Origin: Vicinamibacteria bacterium
GTDB lineage: Bacteria; Acidobacteriota; Vicinamibacteria; Vicinamibacterales; UBA2999
DNA length: 39,712 bases
Assembly: GCA_025938035.1 (NCBI GenBank)
Contig: JAICQE010000015.1
Span: 1 to 39,712, forward strand
Direction of reading: 5' to 3'
Each line of letters opens with the position of its first letter. Within the stretch, counting starts at the first letter, position 1. The notes below the pieces were generated by a model, which worked only from the letters and a program-made list of their open reading frames with translations, had not been told where the DNA came from and made no database searches. The position numbers were made by a program, and so were the translations under genes. Below are positions 24,801 through 32,712 of the stretch, piece by piece.

Positions 24801-25210
24801 AGCTTCGTGTCCCAGGCCTCGTAGCTCCACGCGCCGAGCTCGGACGGCTTCTCGACGCGCACGAGGAAATCGCTGATGCCGTGCCAATCACCGTCAACGA
24901 AGACGCCTTGATAGATGACCGAAGCCCCTTTACGCATCGCGGCGCGGGTTCGCTCGGCGTCCTCGAGCCAGTTCCTGTCACCTCCGGCGCTTTCGATGCT
25001 GACGACGTCGCGGCGCTCGCCGCGGAAGCGCGCCAGCCATGCACGCTCATGCTCAGCGCCCTTCGCTGCAAGCAGATCGGCGTGCTCATCGCGACCCCCG
25101 CGCGGCGCGCGAGGCTCACGCTCGAGTTCGAGAGCAATCAGGTGCTCACACTCGAGAAAGTGATTGAGGTCGCTCGGGGAAAACAGAACCCGCTCACCGA
25201 TTCGCTGCAC
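21833..25210 (-). CDS. RecB-like nuclease / DEDD exonuclease / SF1 helicase fusion
   Basis: About 1,125 residues. Order: a TM0106/Cas4-like RecB nuclease (about 1-240) with acids Asp114 and Asp134-x-Lys136 and four Cys for an iron-sulphur cluster (Cys21, Cys213, Cys216, Cys222); a YprB-like RNase H-fold exonuclease (about 315-495; DIFFDMEGDP, YHYAAYEPTTLKRL, DYNREDC); and a DNA2/UPF1-type SF1 helicase (about 715-1105) with Walker A GPPGSGKT (739-746), DEAG (848-851), GDPQQLPQI, VDKFQGREAP and NRLNVAVSRAR. All key residues are present, so it can be expected to unwind and cut DNA or RNA ends. I prefer the GTG at 25210 (GAGG 8 bases upstream; N-terminus VQRIGERVLFSPSDL) to the ATG at 25243, which has no Shine-Dalgarno. 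Probably DNA repair, perhaps defence. Confidence 0.92.
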   Translation of the reverse strand: MQRIGERVLFSPSDLNHFLECEHLIALELEREPRAPRGGRDEHADLLAAKGAEHERAWLARFRGERRDVVSIESAGGDRNWLEDAERTRAAMRKGASVIYQGVFVDGDWHGISDFLVRVEKPSELGAWSYEAWDTKLARRTKPYFVLQLCFYTEQIARIQGVEPGAMVVVLGTNQHQRLRYRDFDAYYRAVRTGFMSAVGKGVASYPYPVAHCGLCEYERRCSTRWNEDDHLSLVANIRRDQVERLNEAGFGTVGDLATIDPAQKIGIGDVTLKRLQQQAALQTEFRNTGRHRYELLSLDERTGFRLLPEPSEGDIFFDMEGDPYFEPGRGLEYLFGVMTVDGGRTIFEAFRALDRAQEKRAFERFIDLVSDRLKRWPDLHVYHYAAYEPTTLKRLMSEHATREDELDDLLRREVFVDLYQVVRQSMRVSHASYSIKSVRSFFMDEGGNGAVTTGADSILEFERWRRTGDDTILDAIADYNREDCSSTVRLRDWLLERKAEAEEKFSQTVPWKAVSEGAVSEKREAMDAETEARVERMRALGTPDALLLADLLNYHRREAKPEWWAYFERHKKSLDDLIDDTEAIASLTPAKDEESAIDKRSLVYPLDFPPQEYKLGSSSDQLEDPFRRESAGAAVRIDGDRRRLYLRRGPKLTSTPLPLAVVKGKPLPDQVQRQALGRLADAIGNGDAARYRAARALLGRELPRFRRRPAGALVQATELTEQVDLLEKLDESYLFIQGPPGSGKTWTGARLILSLLQSGKRVGVAALSHKAINNLLREVESVARDIGFQFSGLKKCGDEDDQFEGDFIGNTMDNDDCESSDAPLIAGTSWLFARPGMEGWIDYLFVDEAGQLSLADTVAMAMSATNLVLLGDPQQLPQIQQGIHPIEAGRSALEHLLLDQATVRPDKGIFQRRTFRMHPDVCRFISELAYDGRLQSAEGCERQRIDSVGLSGSGIRFLPIEHDGNGQWSHEEVEAIRREAEILLAGGTFTDVQGGTRPLTPADILVVAPYNMQVHRLRERLPQGVDAGTVDKFQGREAPVVFFSMASSSGDDIPRGLEFLFSRNRLNVAVSRARALAVLVASPRLLNIKCRSVEQMRLVNSLCRFVEGARLESGNRPDITITNV

Positions 25211-25480
25211 GGTAATCGCCTCGTTGCACGCGAAGTACCTCATCGATCGCAGCGGAAGTGCCTCTAACTGTTAACGATGGCTAGACACTCATCTCGGAAG
25301 TCATTAGGCAGGCAGATTTACCTGCATGTGTAACCAGAGGTTTCTGCGTGAGTAGCGGCTGTTCGTGAATGGATCGTGGGCCGGTAATGCTTTCGATCAT
25401 TGCCGCCCGCGGCAGATATGTGTCAGCCTTTGTCGGCTAAAGTCATCTTCTGTCGTAAGACACCGACGTAAGGGGGGAAG

Positions 25481-25723
25481 TTGGCAAAGTTCGACCTTCG
25501 AGAATATGCCAGGGACGGGGCGCGCGCCCGCGCCGCGGAATTACAAGCGGAACTGGCGAAGATCTACAGACTGTTCCCGGACCTTCGCGGCACCGGCCGA
25601 GGGCGAAGAGCTGCGGCACCCACCCGGCCGGCCCGCCGCCGAAAGGCCATGACCGCCGCGCAAAGAAAGGCTGTCAGCCTTCGAATGAAGAAATACTGGG
25701 CTTCCCGTCGTAAGCAGGCGTAA
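25481..25723 (+). CDS. small basic, possibly nucleic-acid-binding protein
   Basis: 80 residues from a TTG with a strong purine tract (AGGGGGGAAG) just before it. The N-terminal half, KFDLREYARDGARARAAELQ, looks like a coiled-coil helix. The C-terminal half is an Arg/Ala-rich linker and then AMTAAQRKAVSLRMKKYWAS, a pattern found at the ends of small chromatin-like bacterial proteins. The basic charge suggests binding to DNA or RNA. Promoter not identified in the 270 bases upstream, which hold no other recognisable gene. Ends at a strong terminator. Confidence 0.65.
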   Translation: MAKFDLREYARDGARARAAELQAELAKIYRLFPDLRGTGRGRRAAAPTRPARRRKAMTAAQRKAVSLRMKKYWASRRKQA

Positions 25724-25745
25724 GAGCCTGCCTCTATCAAAGCGC

Positions 25746-25772
25746 AAAAGGCCGACGGTGAGTCGGCCTTTT
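25746..25772. terminator. bidirectional rho-independent terminator
   Basis: AAAAGGCCGAC - GGTGA - GTCGGCCTTTT: an 11-bp stem with A-run and T-run on either side, so it can work in both directions between the small basic gene and the convergent secreted-protein gene. Confidence 0.93.
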
Positions 25773-25791
25773 GTCTGTAAGCGCGAGGGGG

Positions 25792-26286
25792 TCAAGGTTT
25801 CGCTTTCACGCCGAGACTCGTGACATAGGCCTCGAGATCCGCGCGAGCCTTTGCGATGCACTGCCGGTGGTTTGCCAGGTCGGTCTCAACCTGCAACAGC
25901 CGCTTCATCAAGGCAGAAGGCGGGTTCTGCTGCAGCTCTCGATCGACCTTGAGCCCTTGATCCACGAGAGCCCGGCGCTTGCCGTTCAGTTCCGTGCGCT
26001 CCGGTGGTGGGAGCGTTCCGCGACGTCGCTGGTCAATGGCCGCAATGTCGCTGTTGATGCGATTGGCATCTTTCCTCTTGTCCTCGACGTCCTTGTTCAC
26101 CACGGACCGCGCAACCTCCGCGTCCCGCAGCGCCGCGCTGCACAGCGTCCCTTTTTGAGTAAGCGCGAGGATGTCGGTGATCGTTTGCCGAAGCGCGTTC
26201 GCAACTTCAGGCGGCAACTGGACCGGTGCGGCGGGCGCCGGTCGCGCCGGCGTCTGCATCAGAAGCAACATGATCAAAGGCAACAT
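25792..26286 (-). CDS. small secreted coiled-coil protein, paralogue A
   Basis: 164 residues. A short hydrophobic start (LPLIMLLLM) and Pro/Ala linker lead into PVQLPPEVANALRQTITDIL, GTLCSAALRDAEVARSVVNK, a charged helical stretch and a last block with NHRQCIAKARADLEAY. It is mostly helical with two Cys that could pair, so it may be a periplasmic coiled-coil. No known domain. It is clearly paralogous to the gene at 31478-31984 (long identical runs such as VANALRQTITDI and GTLCSAALRDAE). Divergent from the P450 gene, with 170 bases between starts. No clear Shine-Dalgarno. Confidence 0.75.
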   Translation of the reverse strand: MLPLIMLLLMQTPARPAPAAPVQLPPEVANALRQTITDILALTQKGTLCSAALRDAEVARSVVNKDVEDKRKDANRINSDIAAIDQRRRGTLPPPERTELNGKRRALVDQGLKVDRELQQNPPSALMKRLLQVETDLANHRQCIAKARADLEAYVTSLGVKAKP

Positions 26287-26456
26287 GGGCTCGAAGTATA
26301 ACCACGACTTCGTCTTACCGTTCGAGATCGCTAGAGTCCCATGGAGTCACTTCACCCGTCCGCGCCGAACACCGGCGTTATGTCGGTTCGCGCACCTGCG
26401 ATCTGGCGTATGATGCCCCGCCGCAGAACCCCCTGGGCTCATTCCGGAGGCGCGCT

Positions 26457-28418
26457 GTGAAGGACTACGATCCGCCGCGCTATGTCATCGTGTCGGCGCG
26501 TGTCAGTCCGATGGTCGAACTGGCGCGCTGGCTCTTCGAACGCGCGGCGATTCCCTACGAGGAAGAAGGCCACGCACCGCTGATCCACGCCGTCTTCACG
26601 CGGCGGCGCCGCGGCGGTGTCGAAGTGCCGGTCGTCGTCTCGGCCGCGGCAACGTGGAAAGGCGCGCGCGAGACGTTGAACGGCCTCGACGCGCGGCTGC
26701 GTCCGGGCGAACGGCTGTATGGAGACGCACCGGCGGAGCGCGCCGCCAACGCGGCGTTCGTCGAAGCGCTCCTCGACCGGCTGCTCCTGACAGTGCAGCG
26801 CTTCGCCTATTTCCACCTGCTGCCGCATAAACGGATCGTCGTGCCCGCTGTCACTGACGGCGTACCCGCGTGGGAGCGTCTCATCGTCCGGCTGTTCTAT
26901 CCGGTCTGGCGGCGGCTCCTCGGACGCGCACTCGATTTTTCGCCGGCAGCGATTGCTGCAGCACCCGACAGCATCACTGCGGCGTTCGACCTTGTCGAAG
27001 CGGAGCTGGCGCGCCGCGGCACGACGTTCCTCGGAGGCGAGAGCCCGTCGGCAATCGACGTCATCTTCTCGGCGCTCGTGGCGCCACTCGTGCTGCCGGC
27101 CGGTTACGGGTCGCCGCTCCCCGACCTCGATGCGCTTCCGCCCGCGCTTCGCACTCACGTTGAGGGATGGCGCGGACGCGGAGGCGGGCAACTGGTGTTC
27201 GAGACCTATCGTCACGCGCGTCCAACACCGCAGCCGCGACTCCGCCGTCCACGGCGGAACGCGACGGCGCTGCAACGGCTGCTGACGCCCGCGGTACAGC
27301 GACTTGGCGCGCGGCTGACACTGCTGCTTCGCCAGCCGCTCGTCCTGCGCCGGTTCGCACTGGCGGCACGATGGCCCGACGTTCATGCGGTCCTCGAGTC
27401 GGACCTGCACTTCCATATCGCACCGGTCAATGGCCCGCGGTTCGATTTGATCAACGGCCCGTTCGTGCTCGGCATGGATCGCGGCGACCGCTTCGCGCGC
27501 GAACGGTCGCACATGTATCACGCGGTGGCGGGCATCGACGGCGGAGCCGTGCAGGCGCAGGTCCACCAGTTCGCGACGGCGCTGCTCGGGTCAGCGAACG
27601 GACGCATCGACGTCGCACATGGCTATGCGCACCCGGTGGCCGCCCGCACCGCCGCCCAGCTCTTTGGCGTGGCGGGACCGACCGAGGCCGATCTGATGCG
27701 CGTCTGCCGCGCGCTGTTTCATTACGCCTTTCTCGATCAGGGGAACGACGCGGCGGTGAAAGCGCGCGCCGAGCGCGCGGCAGCCGAGATGCGCACCTGG
27801 ATCTCGGACGAAATTACGCGGCGGCGGCAGTACGGCGTGCATCTCGACGACGTCCTCGGGCGCCTGATGGGCAACGGCGCCGGTCCAGGCGCCGACGATG
27901 ATGCGGTCCGGCGGAATCTCGGCGGCCTCCTCGTCGGCGCCATCGACACCACCAGCACGACGGTCGCGCGGATCGTGTACGTGCTCGCATCCGACTCGAG
28001 TGTGCTGAAGCGCGTGGAGCGCGACGTGGACAACCGGGCACGAATGCGTGGATGGTGCGCGGAGGCGCTGCGGATGTGGCCCAGCGCACCGATGTTGTTC
28101 CGCCGCGCTGTTCCAGGGGCGACCCTCGGGGGCCGCGCGGTCGCGGCGGACGCCACGGTGGCCGCCTTCACGCAGGCGGGCATGTACGACGCGAGCGTGT
28201 TTCCCCGCCCATTCGAGCTCGATCCCGATCGATCGCCCGAACCGTACATGAATTTCGGCGGCGGCCTTCATCCGTGTGCGGGGCGCGGCGTGAACGACAT
28301 TCAGCTTCCGGGTCTCGTGGCGCCGCTCATCGCGCGTGGAATCAGTACAGTGGGCCGGCCGCGGTATGTCGGCCCGTTCATCGACGAACTCGTCGTCACA
28401 TTCAGAGGTGCGTCGTGA
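26457..28418 (+). CDS. GST-like / cytochrome P450 fusion protein
   Basis: 653 residues from GTG with GGAGG 6 bases upstream. Residues about 8-235 look like glutathione S-transferase: a thioredoxin-like start (VIVSARVSPMVELARWLFER), a strand-proline (EVPVVV), and the C-terminal capping motif GGESPSAIDVIFSALVAP (193-210). Residues about 290-650 are a cytochrome P450: I-helix GAIDTTSTT, ExxR at Glu536/Arg539 (AEALRMWP), a FELDPDRSPE block and the haem loop FGGGLHPCAGR with Cys607 as iron ligand. P450s insert oxygen into a substrate, usually with electrons from separate partners; none is encoded nearby. The stop overlaps the start of the peroxidase gene (GTGA), so the two are translationally coupled. 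A GST-P450 fusion is unusual. Substrate unknown. Confidence 0.88.
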   Translation: MKDYDPPRYVIVSARVSPMVELARWLFERAAIPYEEEGHAPLIHAVFTRRRRGGVEVPVVVSAAATWKGARETLNGLDARLRPGERLYGDAPAERAANAAFVEALLDRLLLTVQRFAYFHLLPHKRIVVPAVTDGVPAWERLIVRLFYPVWRRLLGRALDFSPAAIAAAPDSITAAFDLVEAELARRGTTFLGGESPSAIDVIFSALVAPLVLPAGYGSPLPDLDALPPALRTHVEGWRGRGGGQLVFETYRHARPTPQPRLRRPRRNATALQRLLTPAVQRLGARLTLLLRQPLVLRRFALAARWPDVHAVLESDLHFHIAPVNGPRFDLINGPFVLGMDRGDRFARERSHMYHAVAGIDGGAVQAQVHQFATALLGSANGRIDVAHGYAHPVAARTAAQLFGVAGPTEADLMRVCRALFHYAFLDQGNDAAVKARAERAAAEMRTWISDEITRRRQYGVHLDDVLGRLMGNGAGPGADDDAVRRNLGGLLVGAIDTTSTTVARIVYVLASDSSVLKRVERDVDNRARMRGWCAEALRMWPSAPMLFRRAVPGATLGGRAVAADATVAAFTQAGMYDASVFPRPFELDPDRSPEPYMNFGGGLHPCAGRGVNDIQLPGLVAPLIARGISTVGRPRYVGPFIDELVVTFRGAS

Positions 28419-31400
28419 GTCACACGCTCGTCACCATCATCAGCAAGGTATCGCCGGAACACTTCGAGCGCGCGCGAGACGCCGCGGAGTCGCTGGGAAA
28501 TCCCGCGTCGATGCGAGTGATGGCCGCCTTCGAGGCGGTCGCTGAAGAGCCGGGGAATCTTGGTGTGCATTTCTCGAGCATGACCGTCTTTCCCGCAACC
28601 GGCGGCGGCGGACACCTGGTGTTCGAGTTCTCTGCCGACGGGGATAAGAACGCCCTCATCGTGGCGCTCGCCAAGCATCTCGGCCCGCATGTCGACGACC
28701 TGTTTGCGATGGCTTCGGACCGGGGCACCGGGTCACTCGCTGCCTACTGGAAATCTCATGAAGTGACGGTTGGTCAGCGGATCCTCGACAATCCCGGCGT
28801 CCTTTTTGCCGGCACACCAGGCTTGTCCGTCGCACGCATCCGCAACGAGCGGCGATTGAGGAACTTCCTCGAACGCGCCGTCGAGGAGGAAGGGCAGCGG
28901 CACGATTCAGCGCTGGCGATCATCACTGCGATCCGCAATCGCGTGCGTCACGATCCTTCGCTGACGTGGGCGCTGACGGCGCAAGACGCCGCGGCCCTGC
29001 ACGGCGAGCGTTCTGTGCTCCAGGCGGTCCGCAGCATTCTGCCCAGAGTGTTCCGGCGGTATCTCTGGCCGCTGACGCTGCCCTTCCTGCTGACGTTCGT
29101 GTTGATGCTCGCGCTCGACTTCAGCCTCGCCGGGCTCGGCACGGCTGTGATGGCGGCAATAGATGCGCTCGTGTTTACGGGCGTTGCGGTCGTCATCGCC
29201 GGGGGCCTCGCCTATCTGGCGTTTCGACGCCTCGAGAATTCGAGCATTCCGGACGACCGCGCCCCGAACCCGGCGGCCGTGGCGCGCATCGTCGCGCGGG
29301 AGAACCACGCCGTCCAGAATCATCTGGCCGGGATATCGCGGATGAAGGCCGGCTGGCTGCGGCGCGTGGCGCTGAAGCTGGTATTCGCCGCGATCGCGGA
29401 ACTGGCGACGTACCTGTACCGCCCCGGGTGGCTCGGGACGCTCGGCACGATTCACTTTGCACGATGGGTGATGGTGCCCGGCACCGGCGATCTCGTCTTT
29501 CTCTCGAACTACGGCGGCAGCTGGGAAAGCTATCTCGAGGACTTCATCACAAAAGCCGCCAACGGACTGACCGCCGTGTGGTCGAACTCCGAGGGCTTCC
29601 CCCGGACTGCGAACCTGATTCAGCTGGGCGCCGCCGACGGCGACAGGTTCAAGCGGTGGGGGCGGCGGAACCAGGCGCCTACCGGCTGCTGGTATACCGC
29701 GTATCCCGATCTGACGACAGCGATCATCCGGACGAATGCCGCCATCCGCCAGGGACTCGGAACGATCGTGACCGAAGAGGAAGCGCGCCGCTGGCTGCTG
29801 CTTTTCGGGTCGCGCCCGCGGCCGGCGCTGGCGATGGAGGTCAACGAAATCCAGACCCTGACGTTCGGCGGGCTCGGTTTTCTTCGCTACGGGATGTTCG
29901 TCGCATTTCAGCTCCGGCAGGGCCAGCTCGAGCAGGCGCGCAGCTGGCTGCGCGAGATGAACGCGGAGATTGCGTTCGGAGACGGCCGCAAGCATGGCGA
30001 CAGCGCTGTGATTCTCGGCCTGGGTGCCACCGGGCTGGCGAAGTTGGGACTGCCGGCGGAGAGTCTCGACACGTTCCCGCCTGCATTCATCGACGGAATG
30101 GCGTCTCCGTCGCGCTCGCGGATCCTGAACGATGCGGGACGAAACGCGCCCGAGCGGTGGGAGTGGGGAGGGCCCGAGAACGCGGCGGACGGCATGCTGC
30201 TGCTGTACGCGAAATCGGAGAGCGCCATGGCGGAGATCCGCCAGAAGGTCGAACGGGAGCTGGTCAGTCGCGGCCACCGCGTCGTCGCCGACGTGCCGTT
30301 CATGACGCTGCCGGCCAAAGACGCCTCGCCTGACGAGCACGCGACCGCGAAGCTCGAGCCGTTCGGGTTCGTGGACGGCGTCTCGCAGCCGGTAATCCGC
30401 GGCACCTACAAGTCGTTCCGCGGCGCCGACGCGATTCATCTCGTTGAACCCGGTGAGTTCATTCTCGGCTACCCGGACAACCGCGGCACGCTTCCCGCGG
30501 CGCCGACAATGCCGGCGATCCACGATCCGCACAACGTGCTGCCGATTGCGACACAGCCGCAGGCAGGCTTCGCCGATCCAATCGTCAACGACGTGCGCGA
30601 CATCGGCCGCAACGGCACATTCCTCGCCGTGCGCCAGCTCGAACAGGATGTCGACGGCTTCTGGCGCTACTGCGACGAGGCGGCCGCGATGGTGCATGAA
30701 CGGTTCCCGGCGTGGAAGGACGTCACAGCCGAATTCATCGGCGCCAAGCTGGTCGGACGCTGGCCGGATGGGTCATCCCTTGTTCGCTATCCGTATCAGG
30801 CGGGCAGCGAGAAGGGAGGCGACGATCATCCGATGGTCCGGCCGGGCGTCGGTGCGGTGACGCTGCGGCGGCCACGCCCATCGCCGCCGTCGGCCGCTGC
30901 GAGCGTCGCTATCAAAGAGGCCGAGGGGCCTGTGCTGCCGCGCCGGGCCGTGACCGTCCGCCGCACGACCGAGCCAGTGCGTGCGGTGGCTGTCGAACCG
31001 GACAACGATTTCCTGTTCGGCGCGGAAGATCCGCAGGGCCTGCGCTGCCCGTTCGGCGCACACGTCCGCCGTGCCAATCCGCGCGAAAGCTTCGATCCCG
31101 GGTCACAGGAGCAGCTCGCGATCACCAATCGGCATCGGATCCTCCGAGTTGGGAGGCGCTACGAGCCGCGTGACTCCCGGAACCCCGGTCTGTTTTTCAT
31201 GTGCCTCAACGCGGACCTCGAGCGGCAGTTCGAGTTCATCCAGCAGACGTGGCTGCAGTCGCCGACCTTCGCCGCGCTGACCGGCGAGGATGATCCCGTG
31301 GTGGGCAGCCGGCGTACGAGTAACGGGGTGACGGTCGACGGATTCACGATCCCGACGCGCGAGGCGCCGGTGCGGCTGCGCGCCATGCCGGAGTTCGTGC

Positions 31401-31465
31401 GAACGCTGGGAGGTGGGTACTATTTCGTGCCCGGACGATCGTTGCTGCGTTACCTCGCGTCTTGA
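28415..31465 (+). CDS. membrane-inserted DyP-type peroxidase with unusual N-terminal half
   Basis: 1,016 residues; the GTG start overlaps the P450 stop by four bases. The C-terminal part (about 520-1016) is a DyP-type haem peroxidase: GFVDG at 651-655 (catalytic Asp654), the proximal His883 in CPFGAHVRRANPR and an Arg-rich ITNRHRILRVGRRY followed by GLFFMCLNADLE. DyP enzymes use peroxide to oxidise bulky substrates. The N-terminal half has two similar alpha/beta units, one around 50-100 (VHFSSMTVFP...LVFEFSADGD) and one around 345-385 (IHFARWVMVP...LVFLSNYGGSWESYLEDF), separated by two membrane helices (about 217-237 and 244-270). There is no signal peptide, so the catalytic domain is probably on the cytoplasmic side. 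Pro-rich insertion at 815-840. Likely works with the P450. Confidence 0.88.
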   Translation: MSHTLVTIISKVSPEHFERARDAAESLGNPASMRVMAAFEAVAEEPGNLGVHFSSMTVFPATGGGGHLVFEFSADGDKNALIVALAKHLGPHVDDLFAMASDRGTGSLAAYWKSHEVTVGQRILDNPGVLFAGTPGLSVARIRNERRLRNFLERAVEEEGQRHDSALAIITAIRNRVRHDPSLTWALTAQDAAALHGERSVLQAVRSILPRVFRRYLWPLTLPFLLTFVLMLALDFSLAGLGTAVMAAIDALVFTGVAVVIAGGLAYLAFRRLENSSIPDDRAPNPAAVARIVARENHAVQNHLAGISRMKAGWLRRVALKLVFAAIAELATYLYRPGWLGTLGTIHFARWVMVPGTGDLVFLSNYGGSWESYLEDFITKAANGLTAVWSNSEGFPRTANLIQLGAADGDRFKRWGRRNQAPTGCWYTAYPDLTTAIIRTNAAIRQGLGTIVTEEEARRWLLLFGSRPRPALAMEVNEIQTLTFGGLGFLRYGMFVAFQLRQGQLEQARSWLREMNAEIAFGDGRKHGDSAVILGLGATGLAKLGLPAESLDTFPPAFIDGMASPSRSRILNDAGRNAPERWEWGGPENAADGMLLLYAKSESAMAEIRQKVERELVSRGHRVVADVPFMTLPAKDASPDEHATAKLEPFGFVDGVSQPVIRGTYKSFRGADAIHLVEPGEFILGYPDNRGTLPAAPTMPAIHDPHNVLPIATQPQAGFADPIVNDVRDIGRNGTFLAVRQLEQDVDGFWRYCDEAAAMVHERFPAWKDVTAEFIGAKLVGRWPDGSSLVRYPYQAGSEKGGDDHPMVRPGVGAVTLRRPRPSPPSAAASVAIKEAEGPVLPRRAVTVRRTTEPVRAVAVEPDNDFLFGAEDPQGLRCPFGAHVRRANPRESFDPGSQEQLAITNRHRILRVGRRYEPRDSRNPGLFFMCLNADLERQFEFIQQTWLQSPTFAALTGEDDPVVGSRRTSNGVTVDGFTIPTREAPVRLRAMPEFVRTLGGGYYFVPGRSLLRYLAS

Positions 31466-31477
31466 CCCCGGCCGAAG

Positions 31478-31984
31478 TTACGGCTTGGCTTTCGGGGCGA
31501 GACTCGCGACAAAAGCATCAAGATCGGCGCGGGCTTTCGAGACGCACTGCCGGTGGTTTGTCACGTCGGTCTCAACCTGCGACAGTCGCTTCATTAACGG
31601 CGACGGCGGATTCTGCTGCAGAGCCCGGTCAGCGTTGACCCGTTGTTCGTAGAGAGGTCGCCGCTTGGCTGCCAATGCCATGCGTTCCTGTGGCACGCGT
31701 GTTCCGGTCAGCTGCTGGTCAATCGCCGCAATCTCGCTGTCAACCCGGCTGGCATCTTTCCTCTTGTCCTCGATGTCCTTGTTCACCACGGAGCGCGCGG
31801 CCTCCGCGTCCCGCAGGGCCGCACTGCACAACGTGCCTTTTTGAACGAGCGCGAAAATGTCGGTGATCGTTTGCCGAAGTGCGTTCGCGACATCAGGCGG
31901 GAGCTGCACCGGTGCGACGGGCGCCGGGCGTGCCGGCGGCGCCGGCTTTTGCTGCAGCAGGAGCAGAAGGATCAAGGGCAACAT
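31478..31984 (-). CDS. small secreted coiled-coil protein, paralogue B
   Basis: 168 residues, the same plan as the gene at 25792-26286: hydrophobic start (LPLILLLLLQQ), Pro-rich linker, PVQLPPDVANALRQTITDIF, GTLCSAALRDAEAARSVVNK and NHRQCVSKARADLDAF. DNA similarity between the two copies is high, roughly three quarters identical by eye. Starts 20 bases after the peptidoglycan-hydrolase-like gene on the same strand, so probably cotranscribed with it. Its stop lies 13 bases from the stop of the convergent peroxidase gene. The frame is open further 5', but that part is antisense of the upstream gene. Confidence 0.77.
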   Translation of the reverse strand: MLPLILLLLLQQKPAPPARPAPVAPVQLPPDVANALRQTITDIFALVQKGTLCSAALRDAEAARSVVNKDIEDKRKDASRVDSEIAAIDQQLTGTRVPQERMALAAKRRPLYEQRVNADRALQQNPPSPLMKRLSQVETDVTNHRQCVSKARADLDAFVASLAPKAKP

Positions 31985-32004
31985 CACCGCACCACCCTGG
32001 TTTC

Positions 32005-32712
32005 CTATTGGGGAAAATCGATGTTCAGCGCCGCCGCAGTTTCCTTCCCGACCTCGCCGTCGGCGACAAGCCCATTGGCAATCTGAAACGCGCTGACCGC
32101 CGCAACGGTCTGCATGCCGTACTTCCCGTCGATCGTCCCCGGGTGAAAGCCGGCCGCCTTCAACGCGCGCTGGATGTCCTTGACGATCGTGCCGCGCGTC
32201 AGCGGCGTGGTGAGCCTGATCACCAGCAGCGGCGGCGATGAGACGACCGGAGTCGCGTTCTGTGAATACTCGAACCCCGGCACCAGCACACCGATGTCCC
32301 AACGGCGGCCCGAGAGCGTCGATCGAATCACCCCGGTCGCGGTCGAGTGCGCTTCGATCGTGCCGCCCTGTCCGTCCGAAAAGACCACGTGTCCGATGAG
32401 GTTGGGCTGGGGGAACCGGAGCAGCGCCGCGCCGGGCGTCTGCGCCGCGAGCTCAACGGTGATCGCGCGGCCGATCGTCGCCGCATCGCGTTTCCAGAAA
32501 CCGCTGAACGCATCGGCGCGCACGGGGTTGCCGTGATTGTTGTCGCAGCCGTAGAGCCGGCCGGCGGCCTGAAACACACACCACGAGGCAAACTCGGCGC
32601 AGTCCCACGGACCTTTCCATTGCGCGTTGTCCTTGGGAACGACAACACCCAGCAGGTATTGCTCGCCCACGTGGGTCGCAGCCTTCTTCAGAAGATCACT
32701 GCCGCTCGGCAT
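32005..32712 (-). CDS. NlpC/P60- or CHAP-like hydrolase with peptidoglycan-binding domain
   Basis: 235 residues. Residues about 10-145 look like a cysteine peptidase of the NlpC/P60-CHAP group: GPWDCAEFASWCVF with Cys38, and LIGHVVFSDGQGGTIEAHS with His108. Residues about 165-233 are a PG_binding_1 domain (TIVKDIQRALKAAGFHPGTIDGKYG..TVAAVSAFQ). Expected role: cutting peptide bonds in peptidoglycan. There is no clear signal peptide, so export is by another route or the enzyme is cytoplasmic or phage-like. The upstream 289 bases (32713-33001) hold an A-run on the plus strand (32769-32780) and no clear promoter or gene. Confidence 0.82.
   Translation of the reverse strand: MPSGSDLLKKAATHVGEQYLLGVVVPKDNAQWKGPWDCAEFASWCVFQAAGRLYGCDNNHGNPVRADAFSGFWKRDAATIGRAITVELAAQTPGAALLRFPQPNLIGHVVFSDGQGGTIEAHSTATGVIRSTLSGRRWDIGVLVPGFEYSQNATPVVSSPPLLVIRLTTPLTRGTIVKDIQRALKAAGFHPGTIDGKYGMQTVAAVSAFQIANGLVADGEVGKETAAALNIDFPQ

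Noticed and set aside
28907..30697. 596-codon open frame antisense to the DyP peroxidase
   Set aside because: Arg-rich shadow with no domain; the plus strand carries the peroxidase motifs.
25792..31984. Composite transposon around the P450-DyP genes
   Set aside because: The flanking repeats are protein-coding paralogues without transposase or terminal inverted repeats; only a segmental duplication is supported.
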